DNA from: Pseudofrankia saprophytica
GTDB lineage: Bacteria > Actinomycetota > Actinomycetes > Frankiales > Frankiaceae
NCBI RefSeq assembly: GCF_000235425.2
Contig: NZ_KI912266.1
Span: 1,409,823-1,473,822, forward strand
Reading direction: 5' to 3'
Length of the DNA: 64,000 bases
Positions 39,094 through 48,280 of the stretch are shown one piece after another. Made by a program: the position numbers and the translations under genes. A model generated the notes under the pieces. It was not told the origin of the DNA. It was given only the letters and a program-made list of their open reading frames with translations, and ran no database searches. The stretch's first letter is position 1; each line of letters starts with the position of its first letter.

Positions 39094-40368
39094 GTGCGGG
39101 CGCGGCGATCCCCGGGCGGACCGGGCGGACGAGGGGCACGGCGACGGCTGACGGGCGTCGCCGCGGCTCTGGCTGTCGCGTGCGTGACCGCGTCGCTGGC
39201 CGCCTGCGGCTCCGGCGGTGACGGTGGTGCCCGCCCGGCGCCCGCCACGTCGGCGGCGACCGTGCCGACGCAGGCGGGCACCGAGCTACCAGCGGATATC
39301 AGCCCGGGCGCGCCGGGCGAGCTGATCTCGGCGACGGCGCTCGCCGCGTCGGACGGGCTGGCGGCCTGGCGGGTCGTCTACCACACGCGCGACCAGAACG
39401 GCGCGGACGTCGCGGCGTCGGGGCTGGTCGTCACGCCGGCGGCCGGGCAGGGCGGCGCCGTCCCGGCCGGGGGCCGGCCGGTGGTCGCCTTCGGGCACGG
39501 CACGACCGGCGTCGGCGACAGCTGCGCGCCATCCAGGGCCAACCCGCCGCTGTCCGCCATCGGCGGCGCGCTCGGGCTGGTGACGCAGGGGTACGTGCTC
39601 GCCGCCGCCGACTACATCGGGCTCGGCACTCCCGGCGAGCACGCGATCTACGTCGCCCGTCCGGAGGGCCAGGCGCTGCTCGACGTGGTCCGGGCCGCTC
39701 GGGAGCTCCCGGCGGCGCACGCCGGCGCGAGCGTGGTCATCTGGGGCTACTCGCAGGGTGGCCAGGCCGCTCTGGCCGCCGGAGCGCTCGCCGCCCGCTA
39801 CGCGCCCGAACTCCGCCTCCGCGGGGTGGTGGCGACCGCGCCCCTGGCCGACCTGCCGAACTCGCTGCGCAGCCTGCTCGCCGAGCCCAACGGGGTCGCC
39901 TACCTGCTGCTGGCGGCGCTAGGTGTCTCCGTGATCGATCCCGGCGTACGGCTTTCCGACGACCTCACCCCGCAGGGGAAGCGGCTGTTGTCGATCGCCC
40001 GGAACAAGTGCGCGCTGGACCTGCTCGTGGCAAGCGCCGGGCAGACCGGTACGACGGTGTTCGTCCACGACCCGCTGACCACCGAGCCCTACGCCTCGGT
40101 GTTCGCCGCCCAGCACGCCTCGGTCATAGCGCCGATGCCGCCTGTGCTGGTCCTGCAGGGCGACATCGACGACGTCATCCGTCAGCCCATCACGGACGGT
40201 GTGGTGCGCGACCTGTGCGCCGCCGGTACGGCGGTCGAATACCACCGCTACGCGATCGCGGATCACAGCACGGTCGTCGGCGCGTCCTCTCCCGAGATGT
40301 ACAGCTGGATCGCGGACCGGTTCGCCGCCGTCGCACCGCCGGTCCACAACATCTGCGCTGGCCTCTAG
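39094..40368 (+). CDS. Secreted lipase-family lipoprotein
   Basis: A 424-residue alpha/beta hydrolase of the secretory lipase type. A signal peptide ends in lipobox LAAC (Cys38). The mature part has an oxyanion-type GHGTTGVGDSC, the nucleophile in GYSQGGQAA, LVLQGDIDDVI with the Asp, and the likely catalytic His in YAIADHSTVV. This layout fits Candida-type secretory lipases and related actinobacterial proteins. It likely acts on ester lipids outside the cell. The GTG start at 39094 gives the Arg-rich n-region. Confidence 0.87.
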   Translation: MRARRSPGGPGGRGARRRLTGVAAALAVACVTASLAACGSGGDGGARPAPATSAATVPTQAGTELPADISPGAPGELISATALAASDGLAAWRVVYHTRDQNGADVAASGLVVTPAAGQGGAVPAGGRPVVAFGHGTTGVGDSCAPSRANPPLSAIGGALGLVTQGYVLAAADYIGLGTPGEHAIYVARPEGQALLDVVRAARELPAAHAGASVVIWGYSQGGQAALAAGALAARYAPELRLRGVVATAPLADLPNSLRSLLAEPNGVAYLLLAALGVSVIDPGVRLSDDLTPQGKRLLSIARNKCALDLLVASAGQTGTTVFVHDPLTTEPYASVFAAQHASVIAPMPPVLVLQGDIDDVIRQPITDGVVRDLCAAGTAVEYHRYAIADHSTVVGASSPEMYSWIADRFAAVAPPVHNICAGL

Positions 40369-40493
40369 CGACCTTCCCGCCGGCCAGTCGGAGCCGCCCG
40401 GTCGACCCGGCGGCGGCTGCGCGACGATAGCGCGGCCCTGGGTGGCGCACTGGGCACCAAAGTCGGGGCGCTACTGGCTGATATGGGCCGCGG

Positions 40494-40530
40494 CTCGCGT
40501 CGACTGGGTGACACTCGCGTCGACTGGGTG
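40494..40530 (+). repeat. 17-bp direct repeat upstream of the ROK gene
   Basis: CTCGCGTCGACTGGGTG occurs at 40494-40510 and again at 40514-40530, with a 20-bp period. It sits 54-90 bp upstream of the ROK start, so it may be an operator or a recent short duplication. Confidence 0.5.
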
Positions 40531-40583
40531 GCAACTGGGCCGAAGGTGGTTCGGCCTCGCTGGGAGAGACGGAGAATGGCGCG

Positions 40584-41582
40584 GTGACTCAGGACGGCGT
40601 ACCACGCGCGGGCGGCGCGGGCACGGACCCGGTTCTTGGCCTCGACCTCGGCGGCACGTCGATCAAGTGGGTGACCATGGTCGATGGCACGGTGACCAAC
40701 AAGGGTCAGGTGCCCACGCCGCGGACGGGCGTCGACGACGTGCTGCGCGCGCTCGCCGGTCTCGCCGCCGAGGTCCCGGAGGCTCGGGCGATCGGCATCG
40801 CGGTGGCGGGCGCGCTCGACCCGGTCGCCGGCAAGCTGCTCGTCGTCCCGAACATCCCCGGGGACTGGCCCACCCGAGCGATCGGCCCCGAGCTCGCGGA
40901 CGCCATCGGGCGGCCGGTCAACCTCGCCAACGACGCGCGTGCCTTCGCCTATGGCCAGCTGCGCCACGGCGCCGCCGCGGCGGCCAACGACGCGATCTTC
41001 GTGACGCTCGGCACCGGCATCGGCGGCGCGATCGCCTCCGACGGCCAGCTGCGACTCGGCTACCACCGCCGTGGCGGCGAGATCGGGCACGTGCCGGTCG
41101 AGCCCGAGGACGGCCGCAAGTGCGGTTGCGGGGCGATCGGCTGCCTGGAGACCATCGCGGGTGGTCGGGCGCTGGCCGAGATGGGCGCCGACCTGGTCCG
41201 GACCGGCTCCGCGCCGGCGCTCGCCGCGGCGGTCGAGGGCCGGCCCGAGCTGGTCACGCCCGGGCACGTGGTCAAGCTCGCCTCCGTCGAGCCGGCGTGC
41301 GCGCGCCTCGTCGCCCGAGCCGGCAGGGCGCTGGGCATCGTGCTGGCCTGCCTGGCGAACGCGCTGGCACCCGAGATCATCGTGTTCGGCGGCGGGGTGT
41401 CGGCCGGTCTGTCGGCCTTCCGCCCGCACCTCGACGACATCATGTCCCGCTACACCGTGCTCGTGGAGAACCCGCGGATCGCCACCGCCATCGACGGTTT
41501 CGCCGGTGCGGTCGGCGCCGGCGCCTGGGCGGCCGAACCGCCGGTCGGCTACCCGCCCGCGATCGCCCCCGGCGTCCGCTGA
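40584..41582 (+). CDS. ROK-family sugar kinase
   Basis: A 332-residue kinase with the ATP loop LGLDLGGTSIKWVTM, GIAVAGALDP, LANDARAFAYG, the LGTGIGGAI phosphate segment and the Zn-binding CGCGAIGCLETIAGG. ROK kinases phosphorylate glucose or N-acetylsugars. There is no DNA-binding N-terminus, so it is a kinase rather than a repressor. GTG 40584 is chosen by homology. The substrate could be glucose, inferred from family only. Confidence 0.9.
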   Translation: MTQDGVPRAGGAGTDPVLGLDLGGTSIKWVTMVDGTVTNKGQVPTPRTGVDDVLRALAGLAAEVPEARAIGIAVAGALDPVAGKLLVVPNIPGDWPTRAIGPELADAIGRPVNLANDARAFAYGQLRHGAAAAANDAIFVTLGTGIGGAIASDGQLRLGYHRRGGEIGHVPVEPEDGRKCGCGAIGCLETIAGGRALAEMGADLVRTGSAPALAAAVEGRPELVTPGHVVKLASVEPACARLVARAGRALGIVLACLANALAPEIIVFGGGVSAGLSAFRPHLDDIMSRYTVLVENPRIATAIDGFAGAVGAGAWAAEPPVGYPPAIAPGVR

Positions 41583-41592
41583 CGTCGACTCG

Positions 41593-42825
41593 TTACCCCA
41601 GTTGGTCGCGGCGGCGCCTCAGGTAGGCGGTCTCGGCGGTGTTGCCCGCCAGCTCGATGGCTCTGTCGTAGGCGCCGCGGGACTCCTGGCTGTTGCCGAG
41701 GCGGCGTAGGAGGTCGGCGCGGGTCACGTGGTAGGCGTGATATCCGGCCAGCCTGCCCTCGAGGCGGTCGACGGCCGCCAATGCCACCTCCGGGCCGTCG
41801 AGCTCGGCGATCGCGATGGCCCGGTTGAGGGCGACGATCGGCGAGGGGTCGAGACGGGCGAGCTGGTCGTACAGCGCGACGACCTGCGACCAGTCGGTGT
41901 CGCGCATGTCGCGGGCGGAGGTGTGCACGGCGTTGATCGCCGCGAGGATCTGGTAGCGGCCAGGGGCCACCGCGGCGGCCAGGCGCTCGCGCACCAGCCG
42001 ATGACCCTCGGCGATCAGCGCCGCGTCCCAGGCGCCGCGGTCCTGCTCGCCAAGGGCGACCAGCTCGCCGCTCGCCGATACCCGGGCGGTGCGGCGGGCC
42101 TCGGTCAGGAGCATCAGCGCCAGCAGCCCGGCCACCTCACCGTCCCGCGGCATGAGGGCACGGATCAGGCGAGCGAGCCGGATCGCCTCGGCGGTCAGGT
42201 CATGACGTACGGGATCGGTGTCGGGACCGGTCGCCAGGTAGCCCTCGTTGAAGACGAAGTAGAGGACGGCCAGCACGCCGCGGACGCGTGCCGGGAGATC
42301 CTCCGCGGACGGCGCCCGATAGGGGATGCGGGCCGCCTTGATCTTGGCCTTCGCGCGGGTGATCCGCTGCCCCATGGCCGTCTCCTGGACCAGGAAGGCG
42401 CGGGCGATCTCGGGCACGGTCAGACCGGCGACCATGCGCAGCGTCAGCGCCACGCGGGCCTCCATCGCGAGCGCCGGGTGGCAGCAGGTGAAGATCAGCC
42501 GAAGCCGCTCGTCGTCGATGGCGCCGAGAGGCTCGGGCGGGTCGTCGTCGTACAACAGCTGAGCCTCCTTCTGCCTGATATCGCGCTTGCTCTCGCGCCG
42601 GATCCGGTCGATGGCCCTGCGGCCCGCGGTGGTGGTCAGCCAGGCGCCGGGGTTGGGCGGCACGCCGTCGGCCGGCCAGTGCTCCACCGCGGCCGCGAAC
42701 GCCTCGGCCGCGGCCTCCTCGGCGATGTCGAGATCACCGAAACGCCTGGTCAGGGAGGCGACCACCCGCGCCCACTCCTCGCGGTGGGCCCGTGCGATCG
42801 CCTCCCGGACGTCGGCTCGGTTCAC
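41593..42825 (-). CDS. ECF42-group RNA polymerase sigma factor
   Basis: A 410-residue ECF sigma factor with region 2 VVASLTRRFGDLDIAEEAAAEAFAAAVEHWP, ITTAGRRAIDRIRRESKRD, and region 4 MEARVALTLRMVAGLTVPEIARAFLVQETAMGQRI. A long C-terminal extension of TPR-like helices (about residues 190-405) is the mark of the ECF42 group. Its partner, a DGPF protein, overlaps the start by 4 nt. ECF42 factors are known to control their DGPF neighbour. No anti-sigma gene is present, as expected for this group. Confidence 0.92.
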   Translation of the reverse strand: MNRADVREAIARAHREEWARVVASLTRRFGDLDIAEEAAAEAFAAAVEHWPADGVPPNPGAWLTTTAGRRAIDRIRRESKRDIRQKEAQLLYDDDPPEPLGAIDDERLRLIFTCCHPALAMEARVALTLRMVAGLTVPEIARAFLVQETAMGQRITRAKAKIKAARIPYRAPSAEDLPARVRGVLAVLYFVFNEGYLATGPDTDPVRHDLTAEAIRLARLIRALMPRDGEVAGLLALMLLTEARRTARVSASGELVALGEQDRGAWDAALIAEGHRLVRERLAAAVAPGRYQILAAINAVHTSARDMRDTDWSQVVALYDQLARLDPSPIVALNRAIAIAELDGPEVALAAVDRLEGRLAGYHAYHVTRADLLRRLGNSQESRGAYDRAIELAGNTAETAYLRRRRDQLG

Positions 42826-43145
42826 AGGAACGGCCGGACCTCGACCTTCCGGTTGCAGGCCTTCGACCCCTCGGCCGCCAGCTTGAGCGCCACGTCGAGG
42901 TCCGCGGCCTCGATGATCCAGAAGCCGGCGAGGAACTCCTTCGACTCCACGAAGGGCCCGTCGGTGACCATCGCCTCCTGGCCTCGGTTGTCGATCACCG
43001 TGGCCGTGTCGGGCACCCCGAGGCCGCCGGCGAAGACCCAGTGGCCCTTGGCCACGAGCCCCTCGTTGAACACGTCGATCGCGGCCTCCTCGTCCGGAGT
43101 GGCGAGGCCGGGCCCGTCAAAGATCACGGAAACCAGGTACTGCAT
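42822..43145 (-). CDS. YCII-related DGPF-motif protein
   Basis: A 107-residue ferredoxin-like (Dabb-type) protein with the motif TDGPFVESKEFLAGFWII and a start MQYLVSVIFDGPG. It is the classical partner of ECF42 sigma factors and overlaps the sigma gene by ATGA, so the two are co-expressed. Biochemical function is unknown, and small-molecule binding is suspected from the fold. Confidence 0.92.
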   Translation of the reverse strand: MQYLVSVIFDGPGLATPDEEAAIDVFNEGLVAKGHWVFAGGLGVPDTATVIDNRGQEAMVTDGPFVESKEFLAGFWIIEAADLDVALKLAAEGSKACNRKVEVRPFL

Positions 43146-43199
43146 CTCTGATCATCTCCTGCGTTTCGGGGTGCCCCTCGTGGGCGGCCCTCACCCCTA

Positions 43200-43227
43200 C
43201 TACGAACACCTCCACCCCGATCCGACA
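43200..43227 (-). promoter_or_regulatory. Candidate ECF42 promoter
   Basis: On the minus strand TGTCGG (43227-43222) is followed 17 bp later by CGTAG (43204-43200), about 55 bp before the DGPF start. The -35 is one base from the TGTCGA reported for ECF42 promoters. The rest of 43146-43723 has no gene that I can support. Confidence 0.4.
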
Positions 43228-43723
43228 CAGCTCCCGGACTTTTTCGAGGAACCCCTGTAGGTCCCCGGTTGATCTTCCAAGCAGTTCTGCGGCGAGGTCG
43301 ACGGCCGGGTTACTCGGGCGCCCACTCGGTGTCGACGTCGCCGGACCTGGCCGATTCTCCGTCCGTCTGGCTGGCGGGTGGTCGCTATGCCTGGCATGAC
43401 GCGCGCTTGCGATAGTTCGGCGTCCCGGGCAAGCTGACACCTTCTCATTGGATCGCGGTTTCGGGCGGCCGGACGCCGGTCGCACCTACGGACAGCGTCG
43501 GGCAGCGGTCGCCTGGTCGACCAAGGACGATCAGCGGCGTGCCGACTGATCTTGGGCCACGGACTCGCCGGATGCGGGTGCGGTACCGCGCCCACGACGG
43601 AGAGCATGGCCCCGAGCCGCTGGGGTCAGGGAGACCGGTCAGCGAGCCGATCAGCGTCTGCAGTATGGCGAACGACAAGTCCCATCAATAATTGATCTTG
43701 GCGGGGCTTGAAGCCAAGCTGGC

Positions 43724-45148
43724 TTAGCGCCGGCTGTCCGGCTGGACGACGCTGAGGTCGCCGTAGCTGGACAGCGCGTCGGCCGTGTCGCCGGGCCTGC
43801 CCAGGAGCACGTGGTCCAGGAAGGCGAGACAGGCGCCGGCGGTGACCCGCAGACCCCCGGTGCGGCCCGGCGAGCCGACGATCGAAGGCACGGGCGGTAG
43901 GTAGAGGGGCGCGTCCGTGAAGGTGAGATGCGCGGCGCCGGGGACGGTGAGCAGGTAGCTGGGCCCGGCGCTGAGGCTGAGGACCTTGGTGAGGCGGGGG
44001 AGGTAGTCCGGGCTGGGTGTGCCGATGGTGCTGGTGAGGGCGAGCGCCGGTTGGTGGTAGGGGCGCGGGGTGGGGTCGTGGGAATAGCCGTCCAGGTCGA
44101 TGACGGCCGCGAACCGGGGGTCCTGGTGGGCTGCCTGCAGTGCGGCGCTGCCGCCGAAGGAGTGGCCGGTCACCGCGACCCGCGCGGTGTCGAGACGTCC
44201 GGACAGGGGGCCAGGGATCTGCCCGTGCTCCACGCGGTCGAGCTGGGTGAGGACGAAGCTGAGATCGGCGGCGCGGATCGCGGTCGCGGAGGCCGCTTGA
44301 TTTTCGCCCTCTGCCCGGTCGCTGGTGGCGCCGAGCCTGGTACGGATCACGCGGCCGTCGGTGAGCACGACGGCCGCGGAGTCGTAGGGGTGGTCGAGGG
44401 CCGCGACGACATAGCCGTGGCTGGCCAGCTCCTCCGCCCACGCCGTGTTCTGCGTTCGCACTCCTCCCGCCCCGGGGGAGAACAGCACGATGGGGAACCG
44501 TTCGCCTCCGGGGGCCGGCGGGGCGTCGGGCACCGCGTGCGTGCGCGCCCGCGGAAGGCCGTCGAGCAGGAAGCCGGGGACGCCGACATAGTGCGCCAGC
44601 GCGTCGGAGACGGTGCGCGCCTCGGCCTGCGTGCGTCCCAGGTACGGGGCGCGCTGCGCGCCTGCGGGGCTCTGCCGCGCGGGGTACCAGAGTTGGACCA
44701 CGACCGTGCGTCGGTCGTGGGGGTCGGCCGTGGCGGTCTCGGCGCGCGCCGGGTCCGTCCACTGCACCACGCTGGTGCCAACGGCGGAGCTCCCCGACGG
44801 CTTGGGGAACACCGGCCTGGGCAGTGCCCAGGCTGTCGCGGGGCCCGAGGCGATCAGACCGAGGCACAGCGCCGATCCTGGCAGCGCGAGCCACCATGGG
44901 GCCCGGCGCGGCGAGCGGTCATCGCGTAGGGGCAGTAGCGGAGCGAGGGCGAACGGGGCGGCCGCAGCCGCGCCGACGAGTACCGGCACCACCTGCCAGC
45001 GCAGCCCCACCACGCCCAGCACCAGTCCGGAGAGCGCGACGGTTGCCACCGAGCCGAACGTCAGTGGCCGACGGGCAGCCGCGGGGAGCCAGCGCGCCAC
45101 CACCAGGGCGACCGCGCCGAGCACCAGCAGGACTTCCAGGGGGGACAT
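43724..45148 (-). CDS. Membrane-anchored PAF-acetylhydrolase-like esterase
   Basis: A 474-residue protein. Its N-terminus has three hydrophobic segments (VLLVLGAVALVVARWL, GSVATVALSGLVLGVVGL and VLVGAAAAAPFALAPL) and a fourth near residue 90. An alpha/beta hydrolase follows with ERFPIVLFSPGAGGVRTQN, the nucleophile in VTGHSFGGSAALQAA, AVIDLDGY and a late His in VPGAAHLTF. It matches PAF acetylhydrolase / chlorophyllase-like enzymes. ATG 45148 has GAGGGA upstream. It probably acts on ester substrates at the membrane. Confidence 0.83.
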   Translation of the reverse strand: MSPLEVLLVLGAVALVVARWLPAAARRPLTFGSVATVALSGLVLGVVGLRWQVVPVLVGAAAAAPFALAPLLPLRDDRSPRRAPWWLALPGSALCLGLIASGPATAWALPRPVFPKPSGSSAVGTSVVQWTDPARAETATADPHDRRTVVVQLWYPARQSPAGAQRAPYLGRTQAEARTVSDALAHYVGVPGFLLDGLPRARTHAVPDAPPAPGGERFPIVLFSPGAGGVRTQNTAWAEELASHGYVVAALDHPYDSAAVVLTDGRVIRTRLGATSDRAEGENQAASATAIRAADLSFVLTQLDRVEHGQIPGPLSGRLDTARVAVTGHSFGGSAALQAAHQDPRFAAVIDLDGYSHDPTPRPYHQPALALTSTIGTPSPDYLPRLTKVLSLSAGPSYLLTVPGAAHLTFTDAPLYLPPVPSIVGSPGRTGGLRVTAGACLAFLDHVLLGRPGDTADALSSYGDLSVVQPDSRR

Positions 45149-45295
45149 CCGCAGTCCCTCGACGATCTGGGTCACGTGCACCATGCTGGATCCACATGCA
45201 CGCCGCCACATCGGCCGCAAGATCGAAATCGTGTGCTACCTGGGGCTTACCGAAGGTGTGCTCGGCATCCGCCTCAGTGCGTACTGTCGAGGGGA

Positions 45296-45600
45296 TCAAG
45301 CCAAGACACGGCGAGGGGCGTGGCCGTCCGGCTCGCTGAAGACCTCGAACGCCCAGCCGTGAGCGGTCGCGACCTGCCCGGTCCACGCGAAAGTGAACGC
45401 CACCTTCTCGTCGGCCAGCCGCCGACGAGGCTTCACGTCCACCACCGTGACCAGGCCATCTTCGCGGACCGCGACGAAGTCCGGCACATGACGACGCGCC
45501 GCGCCCTCGACCCTCGCCACGAGCTGGAACGGCTGCGACACGATCCTCCGCAACCGGCTGTCCCGGTCCGCCAGCAGCAGCCAGGCCAGTCGCCGGCGCG
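45296..45600 (-). pseudogene. Fragment of a TnsA-like transposase endonuclease subunit
   Basis: The frame contains IVSQPFQLVARVEG, RRHVPDFVAVREDGLVTVVDVKP and ATAHGWAFEVFSEPD. This matches the TnsA-like N-terminal domain with the PD-(D/E)xK-type pattern (PDF ... VDVK) found in actinobacterial TnsA-like proteins. The part after EVFSEPD is cut short by a stop and no start is clear, so it appears truncated. No TnsB, TnsC or end repeats are seen nearby. Confidence 0.55.
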
Positions 45601-45695
45601 GACCGGCCCGGGGCGGCTCGGCGGTGCCGGCCCGGATGCCACGCCCGCCGCGCCGGCGGCCGTGGATACCGAGCCGGCCTGAGCCGGCGGCGTCC

Positions 45696-47228
45696 TCACA
45701 CCCGGGCCGCTGCCTCCGGTTCGCTGGCGTCGGCGGCACTCGTTCCGGCCGGTGGGAGGTCGGGTCGGGACGGCGGCGTGGCTCGTGAGTCCAGGCCGAA
45801 CGAGGCGAGGGCCGCTGCCACGAGCGCTCCGGCCGACACGTACCAGGCGTGCTGGAAGACCGCGTGGCTCGCCGCGCCGGAGGCGCGGCCCAGGATCGCG
45901 ACCAGGACGCTGATCCCGATGACCGAGCCGAGCTGGGTGGCCATCGTCACGATCGCGCTGCCGGTCGCGGAGTCCTTTGGTGGCAGGCCGACCGTGGCCC
46001 GGGTGATCGCGGTCGGCACCGCCAGGCCGTAACCCAGGCCGAGGACCACCCAGGTCGGCAGGAACGCGGCCACGAACCGGGGCTCGTCGGTGACCAGGCG
46101 GGTCAGCATGATCGTACCGACGGCGGCCAGCAGCGCGCCCGCGACCGCGATCCGTCCCGCTCGCAGCCGGGTACGTGCCTGGAGGGTCTCCGCGACCGCC
46201 GAGCCGACCGCGAACATCACCGGGCCAGGCGTGGAGGCCAGCCCGGTGCGGATCACCGAGTAGTGCCAGTGACCCTGGAGCCACAGGATCGTCGAGAGCA
46301 GCTCGATCCCGAAGGCCATGAAGGCGACGGTGGCCACCAGGTTGGCGGTGGTGAACACCCGGTCCCGGAACAGGGAGAGGGTGACGACCGGCGCCGGGTG
46401 GCGGGCGGAGCTGGCCAGGAACGACGCCAGCGCGACCGCCGCGAGGACGAACGCGACGACCACCTGGACGCTCGACCAGCCCCAGTCCGGCGCCTTGACC
46501 AGCCCCAGGGCCAGCGCGCCGATCGCGACGATGAGCAGCCCGCCGCCGCGCAGGTCGGGCAGGTGGTCGCCGGCGTCCCGGCTGCTGGGCAGGTAGCGGG
46601 CGCCCAGCACGATCGCGGCCACCGCGACCGGGATGTTCACCAGGAACAGCCACCGCCAGGACGCCTCCACGAGCAGGCCACCCAGCACCGGGCCGGAGGC
46701 GGCCGACAGCGCGCCGGTGGTGAACCAGATCTTCACGTAGGTGCCGATCTTCGCCGCCGGCGCGGTCAGCAGCACCAGGCCGAGGCTGGCCGGGGTGAGC
46801 AGGGCCGCGCCGGCGGCCTGCAGGACCCGGAACCCGACCAGCACCCAGATGTCGCCGGACAGGCCGGCGCCGATGCTGGCGACGGCGAACACGGTCAGGC
46901 CGAGCAGGAAGCCACCCTTGCGGCCGAACCGGTCCACGAGGCGGCCGGCCGGCACCAGCAGCGCGGCGTAGACGATCGCGTAGCCGTTGAGCACCCAGCT
47001 CAGGTCGGCCAGGGAACCGGCGTGGGTGCCGCGCCCAATGTCGGGCAGGCCGACGTTGGTGACCCACACGTCGAGCTGGGCCAGGAAGCTCGCGATCGAC
47101 AGGATCGCCAGCAGCAGGGCCGGGGAGACGGGCCGGGCGCCGGCGCCCGCACGGCGCTGGCTCGGGATGGGCGGGACGGCGCCGAGATTGGGACCGGCCC
47201 GGTCGGGCTGGGCTTCCTGCTGAGTCAT
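45696..47228 (-). CDS. MFS transporter, DHA2/EmrB-type drug exporter
   Basis: A 510-residue protein with 14 likely helices. Motif A-like text is VPAGRLVDRFGRKGGFLLG, and motif C-like text is ASGPVLGGLLVEASWRWLFLVNIPVA, typical of proton-driven multidrug exporters. Cytoplasmic, Pro-rich ends. It is divergent from a TetR gene, a common pairing in which the regulator is released by the exported drug. Start ATG 47228 is the only good option. Confidence 0.92.
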   Translation of the reverse strand: MTQQEAQPDRAGPNLGAVPPIPSQRRAGAGARPVSPALLLAILSIASFLAQLDVWVTNVGLPDIGRGTHAGSLADLSWVLNGYAIVYAALLVPAGRLVDRFGRKGGFLLGLTVFAVASIGAGLSGDIWVLVGFRVLQAAGAALLTPASLGLVLLTAPAAKIGTYVKIWFTTGALSAASGPVLGGLLVEASWRWLFLVNIPVAVAAIVLGARYLPSSRDAGDHLPDLRGGGLLIVAIGALALGLVKAPDWGWSSVQVVVAFVLAAVALASFLASSARHPAPVVTLSLFRDRVFTTANLVATVAFMAFGIELLSTILWLQGHWHYSVIRTGLASTPGPVMFAVGSAVAETLQARTRLRAGRIAVAGALLAAVGTIMLTRLVTDEPRFVAAFLPTWVVLGLGYGLAVPTAITRATVGLPPKDSATGSAIVTMATQLGSVIGISVLVAILGRASGAASHAVFQHAWYVSAGALVAAALASFGLDSRATPPSRPDLPPAGTSAADASEPEAAARV

Positions 47229-47302
47229 GAGGTGGCTCGCATCTCGCGGTCGGGGGCCCGGCGTGTGCGGCGCGGCGCCCGGTCGGCATGGAGGCCCAAC
47301 GA

Positions 47303-47345
47303 TCTGGACTGTTCAGTAAAGAACTCCGAGGGTTCTGGACTATTC
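47303..47345. promoter_or_regulatory. Operator candidates between the MFS and TetR genes
   Basis: TCTGGACTGTTC (47303-47314) recurs as TCTGGACTATTC (47334-47345), 31 bp apart. Between them lies AGAAC-N7-GTTCT (47320-47336). These lie in the 151-bp divergent spacer, where a TetR repressor would be expected to bind. The exact site is not proven. Confidence 0.5.
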
Positions 47346-47379
47346 CGCCAACAATCAGATCCGTGGATACGATCGCCCG

Positions 47380-47991
47380 ATGGGGCGCCCACCTGGCTTT
47401 GACCGGCGGGAGGTGCTGGCGGCCGTCGAGCGCGAGTTCCGCAAGAACGGCTACGACGGGACGAGCCTCGATGACATCTCGGCCGCGACGGGGCTCGGCC
47501 GCGGCAGCCTCTACGCCGCCTTCGGCGACAAGCGCACGCTGTTCCTGACCGCGTTGGGGGACTACTGCGACCAGGACGAGGCGTCCGGCGCAGCCGCGTT
47601 GGCCGGCCCGGACGAGACCGCGATGGAGCGCCTGCGGGCCTACTTCATCGACTCCGTCGACCGGCAGCTGAACGACCCCGAGCAGCTGGCCTGCATGACC
47701 AGCCGCTTCACCGTCGAGCTGGCCGGCCGCGACCGGGACGCCACGGCACGGCTACGCCAGGGCTTCGAAGCGCAGCGGGCGGCCCTGGCCGACTGCCTGC
47801 GGGCGGCGCAGCGCAACGGCGACCTCGATCCAGCGGCCGAGCCGGTCACGCTGGCGACGTTGCTGGTCGTCGACTTCCGGGGCATCGGCTCCCTGATCGG
47901 GATTGGGCTGGACCGGGCTGAACTCGTCGCCGTCGTCGACGCGACCCTGGCCGGCCTGCCCGTGCCGCCCTCGTCGGCCGCCGCGGCCTGA
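47380..47991 (+). CDS. TetR-family transcriptional regulator
   Basis: A 203-residue repressor. The helix-turn-helix reads FRKNGYDGTSLDDISAATGLGRGSLYAAFGDKRTLF, followed by a C-terminal ligand domain (SDL-type, about 80-190). ATG 47380 is preceded by a weak purine stretch. Divergent from the MFS exporter, it likely represses that gene and itself. Confidence 0.93.
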   Translation: MGRPPGFDRREVLAAVEREFRKNGYDGTSLDDISAATGLGRGSLYAAFGDKRTLFLTALGDYCDQDEASGAAALAGPDETAMERLRAYFIDSVDRQLNDPEQLACMTSRFTVELAGRDRDATARLRQGFEAQRAALADCLRAAQRNGDLDPAAEPVTLATLLVVDFRGIGSLIGIGLDRAELVAVVDATLAGLPVPPSSAAAA

Positions 47992-48280
47992 CTGGCGCCG
48001 GCGCGTCCACCAGGCCACGCCCTGGACCAACCCTCGGAATCTAAAGCTGATCTTGTGATCGGACCGATCTCGGCCCGTTGATCGACAATTGCGACCTGGG
48101 TGCGACAGCGAGGCTATTGCGAGAACACCCGGGCACCGAGGTCATCTGCGGCCGCCCCTGATCAGTGGTGCACCACGGCCCCATCTGTTGCGACCCCAGT
48201 GCCGCCACCGAGCAGCAGCCACGTGAACAACCGATGCGCGCGAGACCTCCCAAGATCACAATTGCCTCGACAGGCGAAGG
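47992..48280. other. Spacer between convergent TetR and oxidoreductase genes
   Basis: About 290 bp without a gene. It has a 12-bp palindrome GTGGTGCACCAC (48165-48176). TTGTGATC near the left edge and GATCACAA near the right edge could mark the ends of a decayed element, but this is weak. Confidence 0.35.
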
